From Fusobacteriota bacterium (GTDB taxonomy: Bacteria > Bacillota > TC1): DNA of 64,000 nt. Numbering within the stretch: position 1 is the stretch's first letter; every line of letters begins with the position of its first letter. The DNA lies in assembly GCA_009773805.1 (NCBI GenBank), contig WTXA01000002.1, forward strand, positions 186,001 through 250,000, in the 5' to 3' direction. The notes below the pieces were generated by a model. It was given only the letters and a program-made list of their open reading frames with translations, was not told where the DNA came from and ran no database searches. The position numbers were made by a program, and so were the translations under genes. Of this stretch, positions 8,780 to 17,087 are shown in pieces.

Positions 8780-8974
8780 TCATACCTCCCAAAATAAGTC
8801 ATTTAATGTTTTATTAAGTGCCTTGCAAATATCTACACACAATTTTAATGAAGGATTATATGTTCCTGATTCAATAAGACTTATAGTCTGTCTGGTAACT
8901 CCTACAATATTCGCCAACTGCTCCTGTGAAACATCACTTTCAATCCTGGCTATTTTCATCTTCTTATTCTTCAC
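8780..8974 (-). CDS. Small XRE-family regulator
   Basis: A single Cro/C1 HTH of 64 aa (VSQEQLANIVGVTRQTISLIESGTYNPSLKL). The chosen start is a GTG (MKNKKMKIARIE) ten bases after GGGGAG, which matches the usual N-terminus of this family. It heads an operon with two or three small membrane proteins. Such pairs usually mean the regulator represses its own operon. Confidence 0.75.
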   Translation of the reverse strand: MKNKKMKIARIESDVSQEQLANIVGVTRQTISLIESGTYNPSLKLCVDICKALNKTLNDLFWEV

Positions 8975-9151
8975 AAATACATCACTCCCCACTTATAGTA
9001 TATATCTTGCATTTTTTATATTGTCTAATTCCATTTATATATGGAATAATTCCATATAATTATATACATGCATTATAGACCATTAATTATAGGATTTCAA
9101 TAATAATTAAAGAAATATTTCAACTTTATTATATGAACGGGAAAATTAAAA

Positions 9152-9181
9152 GGAATGAGTCCTGTTTACAGAACTCATTCC
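9152..9181 (-). terminator. Terminator of the GNAT gene
   Basis: Inverted repeat GGAATGAGT/ACTCATTCC with a 12-base loop, followed on the minus strand by CCTTTTAATTTTCC, just past the acetyltransferase stop. Confidence 0.8.
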
Positions 9182-9196
9182 ACAATGGTTTTTTAT

Positions 9197-9826
9197 TTAA
9201 TTTTTCACTTCTGATTGTAGTTGTCCCGGTAATACTTTCTTTTCTTTTAGCGAAAAGCTCCCATCAAAGATATCAACATCGACACTATCTACTAAATAAC
9301 CCTCAGGATTGAAATAAGTGCCTACAACGCCTCTTAAATAACCTGGTATTAATTCCTTTATCATAAAGAACGCTGCCTCTTCATTTCTTGGCATTTCAGC
9401 ATAATAAACATTAACAGATGAACCACTTACAAAACCAAAGCGCTTATAGTAAGCAGGATCTCCAGTAATAGCAATTGCACCAAAACCCATATCCTTTGCC
9501 TTATCCATTGAATAAGAAATCAGTTCCCCACCATAGCCCTTACCTTGATGTTCTTGTAACACACTTAGGGGACCAAACACCATAATAGGAACTATATCCC
9601 CATTATCACATACTACTTCTGCTTTAGAATACATAATATGTGCAACAATATTACCATCAATTTCCATAACTAAGCTAAGTTCAGGAATATAATGAGGTAA
9701 TTCTCTAAATTTATGAAGCACATAATGTTCAGAACATCCAGGTTGATACACATTCCAAAAAGCTTCACGTGTAATGTTTTCAGTTATCTGATAATCTTTT
9801 TCTGTTTCTATACGAATAATTTTCAT
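9197..9826 (-). CDS. GNAT family N-acetyltransferase
   Basis: 209 aa acyl-CoA-dependent acetyltransferase of the YhbS-like type. Visible are IVAHIMYSKAEV (strand pair), the acetyl-CoA loop LSVLQEHQGKGYGGELISY (Q/RxxGxG/A variant, residues ~93-111) and the family segment AIAITGDPAYYKRFGFVSG. AGGAGGAAATAAGAT precedes the ATG. The substrate is unknown. Between 9843 and 9899 the leader holds a 17-bp palindrome (AAATTGTTAAACAATTT) and a hairpin ending in GAGAGG/CCTCTC. Confidence 0.88.
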   Translation of the reverse strand: MKIIRIETEKDYQITENITREAFWNVYQPGCSEHYVLHKFRELPHYIPELSLVMEIDGNIVAHIMYSKAEVVCDNGDIVPIMVFGPLSVLQEHQGKGYGGELISYSMDKAKDMGFGAIAITGDPAYYKRFGFVSGSSVNVYYAEMPRNEEAAFFMIKELIPGYLRGVVGTYFNPEGYLVDSVDVDIFDGSFSLKEKKVLPGQLQSEVKN

Positions 9827-9842
9827 ATCTTATTTCCTCCTA

Positions 9843-9899
9843 AAATTGTTAAACAATTTATGAGAGGTTGTACAGAGATAAATTTATACAAACCTCTCG
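9843..9899 (-). promoter_or_regulatory. Palindrome and hairpin in the GNAT leader
   Basis: AAATTGTTAAACAATTT is a perfect 17-base palindrome right next to the ribosome site of the acetyltransferase. Immediately upstream in the transcript, GAGAGGTTTGTATAAA and TACAACCTCTC can form a stem. They may be an operator and a leader hairpin; no regulator can be assigned. Confidence 0.35.
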
Positions 9900-10025
9900 G
9901 TTAGTATACAATCTCCATTTTGTAATTTTTCTTCATAAAGCACTTCTCCTAAAAAATATTAACCGAATTACACGGCTAGTTAATTATACAATAAGAGTAA
10001 TCAATTTTCAATTTCAATATTAATT

Positions 10026-10427
10026 CTAATTTATAGCATCAGAATTAGGATTAACCCACTTCCATGAATACCATATGATCCCTAACATACATATAACTTC
10101 TAAAGCAGCAAAAAAGTAATAATGTAAATATGCTGAACCACCACCAACAACAAACAAAATAGTAATAACACTAGCAACAATATTAGCCCAACGATTTATC
10201 CGATACTTTAATACCCTAGAAAGAAAAATCATAGAAATAGGAATAGCATTCAAAATAGCCATCACCAACATAAGTTCCTGTGTTATCTTAATTGGGGTAT
10301 CCCCTGTCATTATATCACTCAATAAACCAGGCATCATAAAATTATAAATATCAGCAAAAACCATAAAAAACATAACAACAACCCACAAAGTCGAAATTTT
10401 TACCCTTACATCAATAGTATTACTCAT
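10026..10427 (-). CDS. DUF6326-like four-helix membrane protein
   Basis: 133 aa with four transmembrane helices and the N-terminal motif RVKISTLWVVVMFFMVFADI, which I recognise from the DUF6326 family. The start overlaps the HTH gene stop by four bases (ATGA), so it is co-translated with that regulator. Function unknown. Confidence 0.65.
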   Translation of the reverse strand: MSNTIDVRVKISTLWVVVMFFMVFADIYNFMMPGLLSDIMTGDTPIKITQELMLVMAILNAIPISMIFLSRVLKYRINRWANIVASVITILFVVGGGSAYLHYYFFAALEVICMLGIIWYSWKWVNPNSDAIN

Positions 10428-10672
10428 TTTAAATCCTCCTCCTTTTTGTTCTTTTCTTCAATAATTTCATAAGTAAATATATCCTCAACTTTAGTTCTAA
10501 ACACTTCAGCAATACGGAATGCCAGCTCCAAGGTAGGGGAATACTTACTATTCTCTATTGCAACAATAGTCTGCCTAGTAACCCCAGTTCTCTTAGCCAA
10601 CTCCTGTTGGGTCATCTCCTCATTATAGAAGCGCAACTTTCTGATATTATTAGAAATCACAAACTTAGCCAT
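10424..10672 (-). CDS. Small XRE-family regulator
   Basis: 82 aa Cro/C1-type HTH (MTQQELAKRTGVTRQTIVAIENSKYSPTLELAFRIAEVF) with a short acidic/lysine-rich tail. It overlaps the membrane gene upstream (10665) and the one downstream (10427), so all three are one translationally coupled unit that is presumably autoregulated. Confidence 0.8.
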   Translation of the reverse strand: MAKFVISNNIRKLRFYNEEMTQQELAKRTGVTRQTIVAIENSKYSPTLELAFRIAEVFRTKVEDIFTYEIIEEKNKKEEDLK

Positions 10673-11180
10673 TACTTACCCCTCTCCTGTAATAATACAG
10701 TTGTGAAAAGCCCTCAAAAATAGAACCTAAGCTAAATGACATAAACATGATATTTAACATAATAGCCGGTGCCATCTCTAAATACAAAGTAACCAACGCA
10801 ATAACAAAACCTAAGCCAACAACAACGAAGGCATTCCTCATAGCTTTTAAAGCAATTAGTTTATCCATCTCATCTTCAGTCTCTGCAATCTCAAATTCTT
10901 CGAATGTATTTTTCCCATTTTCTCCAGCTATTTTCTTTGAAACCTCTTTTGACACTTCATTAGCTATAGCAAGGATAATATGAAATATTATCTGAATGAA
11001 AATAATTAAGATAATACCCCCACCAATAGCAACTAACATTGCAGTCGCCCAAAATTTCAAATCACCAAGCAGGCTTTCACCCACCTCACTATATTTTGAG
11101 TATCCATACATAATGTATGCAACCAATACCAATACTCCTGAAAGAATTGAGGCAATTGTTTTTTTCTCTTGATAATACAT
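10665..11180 (-). CDS. Four-helix membrane protein of an XRE operon
   Basis: 171 aa with paired transmembrane helices (about 10-30 and 44-68, then 115-160) and an acidic cytoplasmic loop (FEEFEIAETEDEMDKLIALKAMRNA). The start MYYQEKK is preferred because AAGGAGTG lies nine bases upstream, whereas the further upstream ATG would overlap that ribosome site. It is first in a three-gene operon with an XRE regulator and a DUF6326-like protein. Function unknown. Confidence 0.65.
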   Translation of the reverse strand: MYYQEKKTIASILSGVLVLVAYIMYGYSKYSEVGESLLGDLKFWATAMLVAIGGGIILIIFIQIIFHIILAIANEVSKEVSKKIAGENGKNTFEEFEIAETEDEMDKLIALKAMRNAFVVVGLGFVIALVTLYLEMAPAIMLNIMFMSFSLGSIFEGFSQLYYYRRGVSNG

Positions 11181-11340
11181 CTTTTTATCACTCCTTTTCA
11201 AATAGTATAACTATCTATACCTAGAGTATAACAGATTATGCTTGATGTCAAGATATTTTTACATATAGTCTTAATTTTTTTACATATTATTGATATAAGC
11301 AAGAATACAAACAGTATGAAAATTATCTTTTTCCATAAAA

Positions 11341-11368
11341 GTAAGGCTGGATATATATCCAGCCTTAC
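11341..11368 (-). terminator. Hairpin downstream of the creatininase-family gene
   Basis: GTAAGGCTGGAT/ATCCAGCCTTAC, a 12-bp stem in the gap after the creatininase-family stop. The minus-strand 3' flank is TTTTATGG, compatible with a terminator for the catabolic operon. Confidence 0.75.
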
Positions 11369-11403
11369 TGAAATTATTTAAAAAATATAATTAGAATTCT
11401 ATA

Positions 11404-12159
11404 TTAAAATTTTTTTAATATAGAATTGAATATCTTCTCAATTTTAAGATCAATATAGTTTGCTATTAGTTCACCAGTCTCTATACACGAATCAGTTGCA
11501 TCACCGATAACGCCACACTTAGAAACATCCTTACTCAACCAACTATAATCAAACTCATTAAAATTAACAATATTAGCTAACTCTTCACAAGAGCAAGCTT
11601 TTTCCTTTACCAAATCAGGATTAGTGTACATTAACAATGAAGTCTCAATCTCACCAGCATGTACATCAGTCACAAAATTAGTCTTAATAAACTCATCTGC
11701 ATCTTCAAAAAAATTACTTGCCCATAAATCAATATTGAGTATTTTTACATCATATTTATATCTAAAATCCTGAGCGATAGCATGCAAAACTGCAGTATTG
11801 CCACCATGAGAATTTAAACATATGATATTCTTAAATCCGTTAATAGATAGTGATTCCACTATATCTTCAATTATAGACATAATTGTTTTAGTCTTTAATG
11901 TAATAGTACCAGGAAAAGATAAATGCTCAAAACTATTACCATATTTTATTGGAGGTAAAATTAAAATATTTCTATCAGAATCTAAATGTATTTTTTCTAA
12001 ACTTTTTAAGGAATACTCAAGTATAAAATCATCAGCACCCACTGGTAAATGATATCCATGTTGTTCCAGTGAACTAATAGGAATTACACAAAAAGTATTT
12101 TCCCTATCTAAATCAGCAATTTCTTTCCATGTTAAACTATTCATTAATTGCACAGACAC
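11404..12159 (-). CDS. Creatininase-family metal-dependent amidohydrolase
   Basis: About 251 aa. The family zinc-site motifs are present: SLEQHGYHLPVGADDF (E and H/D ligands near residue 35), NSHGGNTAVLHAI (~120) and DVHAGEIETSLL (~165). The family hydrolyses cyclic amides or N-formyl groups (creatinine, formamidopyrimidine in archaeal ArfB, mycofactocin MftE). As the last gene after an enamidase-like and an 8-oxoguanine-deaminase-like gene, it may open a ring made by them; this is inference. A GTG start at 12159 is favoured by GAGGTG six bases upstream; ATG 12144 and GTG 12180 are alternatives. Confidence 0.8.
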   Translation of the reverse strand: MSVQLMNSLTWKEIADLDRENTFCVIPISSLEQHGYHLPVGADDFILEYSLKSLEKIHLDSDRNILILPPIKYGNSFEHLSFPGTITLKTKTIMSIIEDIVESLSINGFKNIICLNSHGGNTAVLHAIAQDFRYKYDVKILNIDLWASNFFEDADEFIKTNFVTDVHAGEIETSLLMYTNPDLVKEKACSCEELANIVNFNEFDYSWLSKDVSKCGVIGDATDSCIETGELIANYIDLKIEKIFNSILKKF

Positions 12160-12173
12160 CTTCAACACCTCTT

Positions 12174-13544
12174 TCAACACTTACTTTTTTTCAATAACTT
12201 TACAACTGAAGCACTAGCCTTTTCAACTATCTTATTTTCATCAATACCAACTAAATTTCCATCCCTAACTACTACTTTACCATTTACAATAGTATAGTCA
12301 ACAGGCCTAGAAAAACCTACAGTTCCAAATATTGACTTAGGATCCTCAAGAGCCCCAACTAGTTCTAATCTATTCGTATCAATCATAAACATATCAGCAG
12401 CTTTCCCAACCTCAATCGATCCAATATCAGACCTACCTAAAATCTTAGCTCCTCCATTTGTCGCAATTTTTAATATATCATACGAACTTGGAGCCAAAGA
12501 ACCAGAATTTAACCTATGCAACAAGAAAGATGCCCTGATCTCAGTCAGCATATTAGAACAATCATTACTAGCACTACCATCAACAGCTAACCCTAAAGGC
12601 ACACCTAACTCTAACATCCTAGGAATGTTAGCAATTCCAGAAGACAACTTTTGATTAGAAACAGGACAATGAGCTACTCCAGTCTTAGTTCTTGCAAGTC
12701 TAATCAATTCTTCATCATTAAAGTGAATACCATGAGCAAACCATACATCATCACCTAACCAACCCAAACTTTCCATATAGTCTAATGGACGCATACAAAC
12801 AGTATCTAAACAAAATTTTTCCTCGTCCTTAGTTTCTGCTAAATGAGTATGTAGTCTAACACCTAATTTCCTTGCCATTATTGCTGCTTCACTCATAAGT
12901 TCAGAAGTAACACTAAAAGGAGAACATGGAGCAATAGCAACCTGCCTCATGGAAAACTTACTATTATTATGAAATTTGTTTACTAAACGTTCTGATTCAC
13001 TTAAAATCTTTTCAACACTTTGGACTAAATCATCTGGAGGTAACCCACCATCACTACGTCCTCTAGACATACTTCCCCTAGAAGCTTGCATCCTGATTCC
13101 TAATTCACTAGCTGCTTCAAATTGTGTATCAATAAAAGTATCAGAGTCCTTTTTCGGGAATACATAATGATGATCAAAACAAGTTGTACAACCATATTTT
13201 AATAACTCACCCATACCAACTAAAGAACTATAGTAAATAATCTCAGGATTTAATCCTCTCCATATTTCATACAATGTTGTTAACCAATCAAATAGTTCCA
13301 TATTCTGTACTTGAGGTAAGTTTCTCGTAAAGGTTTGATATAAATGATGATGAGTATTTATCAATCCTGGATAAATAAATAGGTTTTTCCCATCAATTAT
13401 TTCATCAGCATCAAATATATCTGTTCCAATATACTTTATTTCATTATCCTTTATATAGATATTTTGGTTATCTAATACCCTATCTTCACTATCAATCGTT
13501 ATTATTTTTTTAATATTTTTTATTAATATACTAGAATTTTTCAT
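12174..13544 (-). CDS. Amidohydrolase, 8-oxoguanine deaminase-like
   Basis: 456 aa cytoplasmic aminohydrolase of the COG0402 type. Zinc ligands are visible in GLINTHHHLYQTFTR (HxH, ~68), RLHTHLAET (~230), VWFAHGIHF (~265) and LGLAVDGSASND (Asp, ~317). The segment RGSMSRGRSDGGLPPDDLVQ (~155-175) closely matches the signature I know from 8-oxoguanine deaminases and related isoxanthopterin/hydroxytriazine hydrolases. Expected reaction: loss of ammonia from an amino-purine or pterin ring. It is encoded with a BMP transporter and two other ring hydrolases, supporting heterocycle catabolism. The exact substrate is not fixed by sequence alone. Confidence 0.82.
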   Translation of the reverse strand: MKNSSILIKNIKKIITIDSEDRVLDNQNIYIKDNEIKYIGTDIFDADEIIDGKNLFIYPGLINTHHHLYQTFTRNLPQVQNMELFDWLTTLYEIWRGLNPEIIYYSSLVGMGELLKYGCTTCFDHHYVFPKKDSDTFIDTQFEAASELGIRMQASRGSMSRGRSDGGLPPDDLVQSVEKILSESERLVNKFHNNSKFSMRQVAIAPCSPFSVTSELMSEAAIMARKLGVRLHTHLAETKDEEKFCLDTVCMRPLDYMESLGWLGDDVWFAHGIHFNDEELIRLARTKTGVAHCPVSNQKLSSGIANIPRMLELGVPLGLAVDGSASNDCSNMLTEIRASFLLHRLNSGSLAPSSYDILKIATNGGAKILGRSDIGSIEVGKAADMFMIDTNRLELVGALEDPKSIFGTVGFSRPVDYTIVNGKVVVRDGNLVGIDENKIVEKASASVVKLLKKSKC

Positions 13545-13568
13545 TTTTATTCACCCACTTCATTTTAA

Positions 13569-13604
13569 ATATGTTGAAAGGGTGTAACCACCCTTTCAAC
13601 ATAT
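13569..13604 (-). terminator. Perfect 16-bp intercistronic hairpin
   Basis: ATATGTTGAAAGGGTG and its exact complement are separated by TAAC, between the enamidase-like and deaminase-like genes. There is no long T tract on the minus strand, so it may stabilise mRNA ends or partially terminate and lower expression of the last two genes. Confidence 0.65.
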
Positions 13605-13619
13605 TTTTATTTAGTAATT

Positions 13620-14867
13620 TTAATATTTTTGATGTCTTGCAGGATATGGAGGGAAGAACAAGTGTTCATTAATACTTGATAATCTATCTTCTACACCATT
13701 TATTGAGCAATATCTAGCAGTTGGTCTACCATCTTTACCTCTATACCCTGAGATTTCACCGTCAACTATAACTAATGAACAACCAAATGGGTCACCAGTT
13801 TTAATAGCTTCTAATGCATCTTTCCCTACAGATCCAGGTGGATGATCAATTATTACCACATCCCCTTCTCTGCCTACTTCTATTTTTCCTGTATTTAGTT
13901 TATAAAGATCTGCAGTATTACCAGTACCCATTGCAATTGCTTTTTCAGGAGCAATGTCATTTAATGATGATACTTTTACTATTGCTAAGTTAATAGCACC
14001 TTGTAAAGATGATTGTCCTGTTGGAGCATCACTACCTAATACAACTCTATGCAACTCATTTTTACCTTTTAATGTTTGTAAAATTTTATTGAAGTTAACA
14101 AAGTTACCATTCACTACCAATTCAAACGCAGCATCACTTTCAGCCATTAATTTTTCAATATGATCATAGGATACTCCTGTAGAGCCTCCATTAAAGTGAG
14201 CAATCTTGTCAGGTTTTATATCTAAAATTGCTTCTGAAGTAACCCATGATGAACCAGGAATTGATGGAGGAGCTAAGTGACAAGAAACAAAGAATCCATA
14301 TTTTCTTGCCCAAGCTACCAATGGTTTAACAACTTCTGGATCAGATAAGCCACCGCCACCAATTTCTGCTATAATCCATACACCAGCTTCAGCCATTTCT
14401 TTAAAATCTTTTTCAACGAAGCCATCAACTAATACTAATGCACCACCATGCATTTTAAGATTTCCACCAGGTCTAAATTTATCAAATACTCTTTTTGATA
14501 AGATTGCTGCTGCTTTACAACCGATAGCATCATTATAAAATCGAGGCCAGCCTGGACCTTGTTCACCTTCAGAAATCATAGTAGTTGTTCCATATAATAA
14601 AGCATCTCCATAACAACCCACAGCGCCTCTTTGAGGAGCATAGTCATCTAGTGTATTGTGTAGATGACAATCAATTATTCCAGGAATTGCAATTTGTTGA
14701 TTAGCATCAACAATTTTATCTATTCCACTTGAATCTACCTCTGACTCTTTACCAATTTCAGTAATAATACCATCTCTAATAACAATACTATCTGCACCTT
14801 TAATAATCCCTTTATGGAAATCTCCACTTACTATTTTATCAATATTCTTAATAAATACACTATTCAT
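13620..14867 (-). CDS. Enamidase-like amidohydrolase
   Basis: 415 aa metal-dependent hydrolase. It resembles enamidase of the nicotinate-fermenting clostridium Eubacterium barkeri: GIIDCHLHNTLDDYAPQRG (HxH metal site, ~65), LYGTTTMISEGEQGPGWP, VKPLVAWARKYGFFVSCHLA then PPSIPGSSWVTSE (~200-225), ELHRVVLGSDAPTGQSS and ATGNTADLYKLNTGKIEVG. Enamidase hydrolyses the enamide of tetrahydro-6-oxonicotinate. No nicotinate hydroxylase genes are nearby, so the substrate may be another cyclic enamide. A leader of 179 bases separates it from the permease gene. Family assignment is strong; the exact reaction is inferred. Confidence 0.82.
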   Translation of the reverse strand: MNSVFIKNIDKIVSGDFHKGIIKGADSIVIRDGIITEIGKESEVDSSGIDKIVDANQQIAIPGIIDCHLHNTLDDYAPQRGAVGCYGDALLYGTTTMISEGEQGPGWPRFYNDAIGCKAAAILSKRVFDKFRPGGNLKMHGGALVLVDGFVEKDFKEMAEAGVWIIAEIGGGGLSDPEVVKPLVAWARKYGFFVSCHLAPPSIPGSSWVTSEAILDIKPDKIAHFNGGSTGVSYDHIEKLMAESDAAFELVVNGNFVNFNKILQTLKGKNELHRVVLGSDAPTGQSSLQGAINLAIVKVSSLNDIAPEKAIAMGTGNTADLYKLNTGKIEVGREGDVVIIDHPPGSVGKDALEAIKTGDPFGCSLVIVDGEISGYRGKDGRPTARYCSINGVEDRLSSINEHLFFPPYPARHQKY

Positions 14868-15046
14868 ATTGTTTCCTCATTTCTAATTTATTTTTATATT
14901 ATTATTTTAAAATAATTATCTTATAATTTTTAATTATTATAATACTTCACATTATCACAACCCTTCATAAATAATTTTAGCTTCTTTTATTTATCCAACT
15001 GATCATTGTCGACCCCCTTTTACTTATATTAAATTATTAAATTGTT

Positions 15047-15997
15047 TTATAATTTTTCTCTTTCATAAGGTATACCTGAAGCTGCAGGAGCTATTGCCTT
15101 CCTACCAGTAATTATCAATACAATAGCTGTTAATAAATAAGGTATTATCAACATAAATTGATATGGGATTTGTATACCAATTACTTGCATCCTTACTTGT
15201 AATGCTTCTGCACCCCCAAATATTAATGCTGCCCCCAGTGCCTTATAAGGATTCCACTTACCGAAAATAACAATTGCTAATGCAATAAATCCTCTTCCTT
15301 GTGTTATATTTTCCATAAAACCACCTAGTATACCAACAGAAATGAAAGCACCACCTAATCCAGCTAATAGCCCACAAATACCAACAGCAATATATCTCAT
15401 TTTCTTAACATTAACTCCCATAGTTTCTGCTGCTCTTGGATATTCTCCTACTGATCTAAGTTTCAATCCAAACGTTGTTCTAAAAATAATTATGTTGGAA
15501 ATTACAATAATAAATATCGTAAGATATACAATAATATTATTGTTAAATAATATTTCTCCCAAAATCGGGATTTGGTTTAATAGTGGTATTTTTATATTTT
15601 GATAAGTTGCAACATGAGGTAATTTTGTAGTTACACCAAATATTATTCTAAAAAAGTAACTCGTAATACCCAAAGCCAAAATATTTAATGTTATTCCTGC
15701 TACTATTTGATTTGCTAGTTTCGAAATGCAAACCCATCCAAACAATAGTGCAAGTAACATACCAGCTGTTGCTCCTACAATAGTTCCGATTAGTAAATTG
15801 CCAGTAATGTAGGTGACTATAAATCCTACAAATGCGCCAAATAACATTTGCCCTTCTAAATTAATGTTTACCACTCCAGAACGTTCAGCAAATATTTCAC
15901 CTAAAGCAGCTAATAGTATGGGTACTGCTGTTCTTACACTTGCAGCAATAAAAGTAATCCAGAAAGCTAGGTCTAATTGACTAAATATATTATTCAT
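15047..15997 (-). CDS. BMP-type ABC transporter permease 2
   Basis: 316 aa membrane subunit with about nine helices. Family segments are ALGEIFAERSGVVNINLEGQ (residues ~30-50), GEYPRAAETMGVNVKKMRYIA and GRGFIALAIVIFGKWNPYKALG. The start MNNIFSQLD follows AGAGG by nine bases. It overlaps the end of permease 1 by eight bases and precedes the catabolic genes, so the imported compound is probably their substrate. Confidence 0.88.
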   Translation of the reverse strand: MNNIFSQLDLAFWITFIAASVRTAVPILLAALGEIFAERSGVVNINLEGQMLFGAFVGFIVTYITGNLLIGTIVGATAGMLLALLFGWVCISKLANQIVAGITLNILALGITSYFFRIIFGVTTKLPHVATYQNIKIPLLNQIPILGEILFNNNIIVYLTIFIIVISNIIIFRTTFGLKLRSVGEYPRAAETMGVNVKKMRYIAVGICGLLAGLGGAFISVGILGGFMENITQGRGFIALAIVIFGKWNPYKALGAALIFGGAEALQVRMQVIGIQIPYQFMLIIPYLLTAIVLIITGRKAIAPAASGIPYEREKL

Positions 15998-17087
15998 CTT
16001 GCACAACCTCTCTTTCTTTTTTACTAAACAGTTTATTTAAGAATTTAGATTTTGAATTTTGATTGATCAATATTAGTAGAATTACGACAGCTTGGGTTAT
16101 ACCAACTATTGAAGCAGGTACTCCAGATGAAACTTGCATAGAATTTGCGCCAGCTAATAAGGCCCCTACAAAAAGACTAGCAATTAATATGCCATAAGCA
16201 TTTAATCTCCCTAATAGAGCGACAACAATAGCCGAGAATCCAAAACCACCTGCAATACCATCTAGTAATCTAAAATGAATTGCATATACTTGAACCATTC
16301 CTGCTATACCAGCAAAAGCGCCACTAACTGCCATAATTAAAATTGTCTGTCTAAAGGTATTTATACCAGCATATACTGCCGCTTTAGGCGAAATTCCGAT
16401 AACCTTTACTTTATATCCAAACATAGTTTTATTTACTAATAGATACACAATAATAACCAAAATAAGTGCGAATATAATACCTATATGAGCTCTTGTTCCA
16501 GTTAATAATTTTGGTATTTGCAAAGGTATAGGAATGGATTTTGATTGAGGCAATACTCCTGAAGGGTCTCTTAGAGGACTTTCTATTAAGTAACTAAAAA
16601 TATATAGAGCTATATAGTTCATCATGATTGTCATTATTACTTCATTAGTATTATATTTTGCTTTTAAAAACCCTGCTATACCTCCCCATATTGCTCCGCC
16701 TAAAGCTGCAACTATAACTATTAGTATCATATGGATTGGCGTAGGAAGCCCGACTATGTTTGTTCCTGCAATAGTTGCTAAAATTGCACCTACTAAAAAC
16801 TGCCCGTCACCACCTAAGTTTGTCATACCTCCTTTAAAGGCAATAGATACTCCTAACCCAACTAATAATAGAGGTGTTGCTTTAGCAAGCATTTCTCCAA
16901 TACCAAATACGCTACCAAAAACTCCATAAAATAACATTTCAAAAGCATAAAAAGGATTTACTCCCATGAAAAGTATAAATATACCACTTATAATTAATGC
17001 AACAACTATAGCGATAGTTATGTTAAATAAATTATTTATTAATGCTTCAGATTTAAATTTAAGCATTAATTTTTTTATATTAATCAT
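15990..17087 (-). CDS. BMP-type ABC transporter permease 1
   Basis: 365 aa membrane subunit. It shows the family pattern LGVSIAFKGGMTNLGGDGQFLVGA (~80-100), KYNTNEVIMTIMMNYIALYI and GGFGFSAIVVALLGRLNAYGI. The ATG overlaps the ATPase stop (ATGA) and follows AAGGAGG. It pairs with the downstream permease 2 to form the membrane channel of importer 2. Confidence 0.9.
   Translation of the reverse strand: MINIKKLMLKFKSEALINNLFNITIAIVVALIISGIFILFMGVNPFYAFEMLFYGVFGSVFGIGEMLAKATPLLLVGLGVSIAFKGGMTNLGGDGQFLVGAILATIAGTNIVGLPTPIHMILIVIVAALGGAIWGGIAGFLKAKYNTNEVIMTIMMNYIALYIFSYLIESPLRDPSGVLPQSKSIPIPLQIPKLLTGTRAHIGIIFALILVIIVYLLVNKTMFGYKVKVIGISPKAAVYAGINTFRQTILIMAVSGAFAGIAGMVQVYAIHFRLLDGIAGGFGFSAIVVALLGRLNAYGILIASLFVGALLAGANSMQVSSGVPASIVGITQAVVILLILINQNSKSKFLNKLFSKKEREVVQDE

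Noticed and set aside
13620-14867. Calling a nicotinate fermentation cluster from the enamidase-like gene
   Set aside because: None of the other nicotinate pathway genes (hydroxylase, reductase, mutase) are present here.
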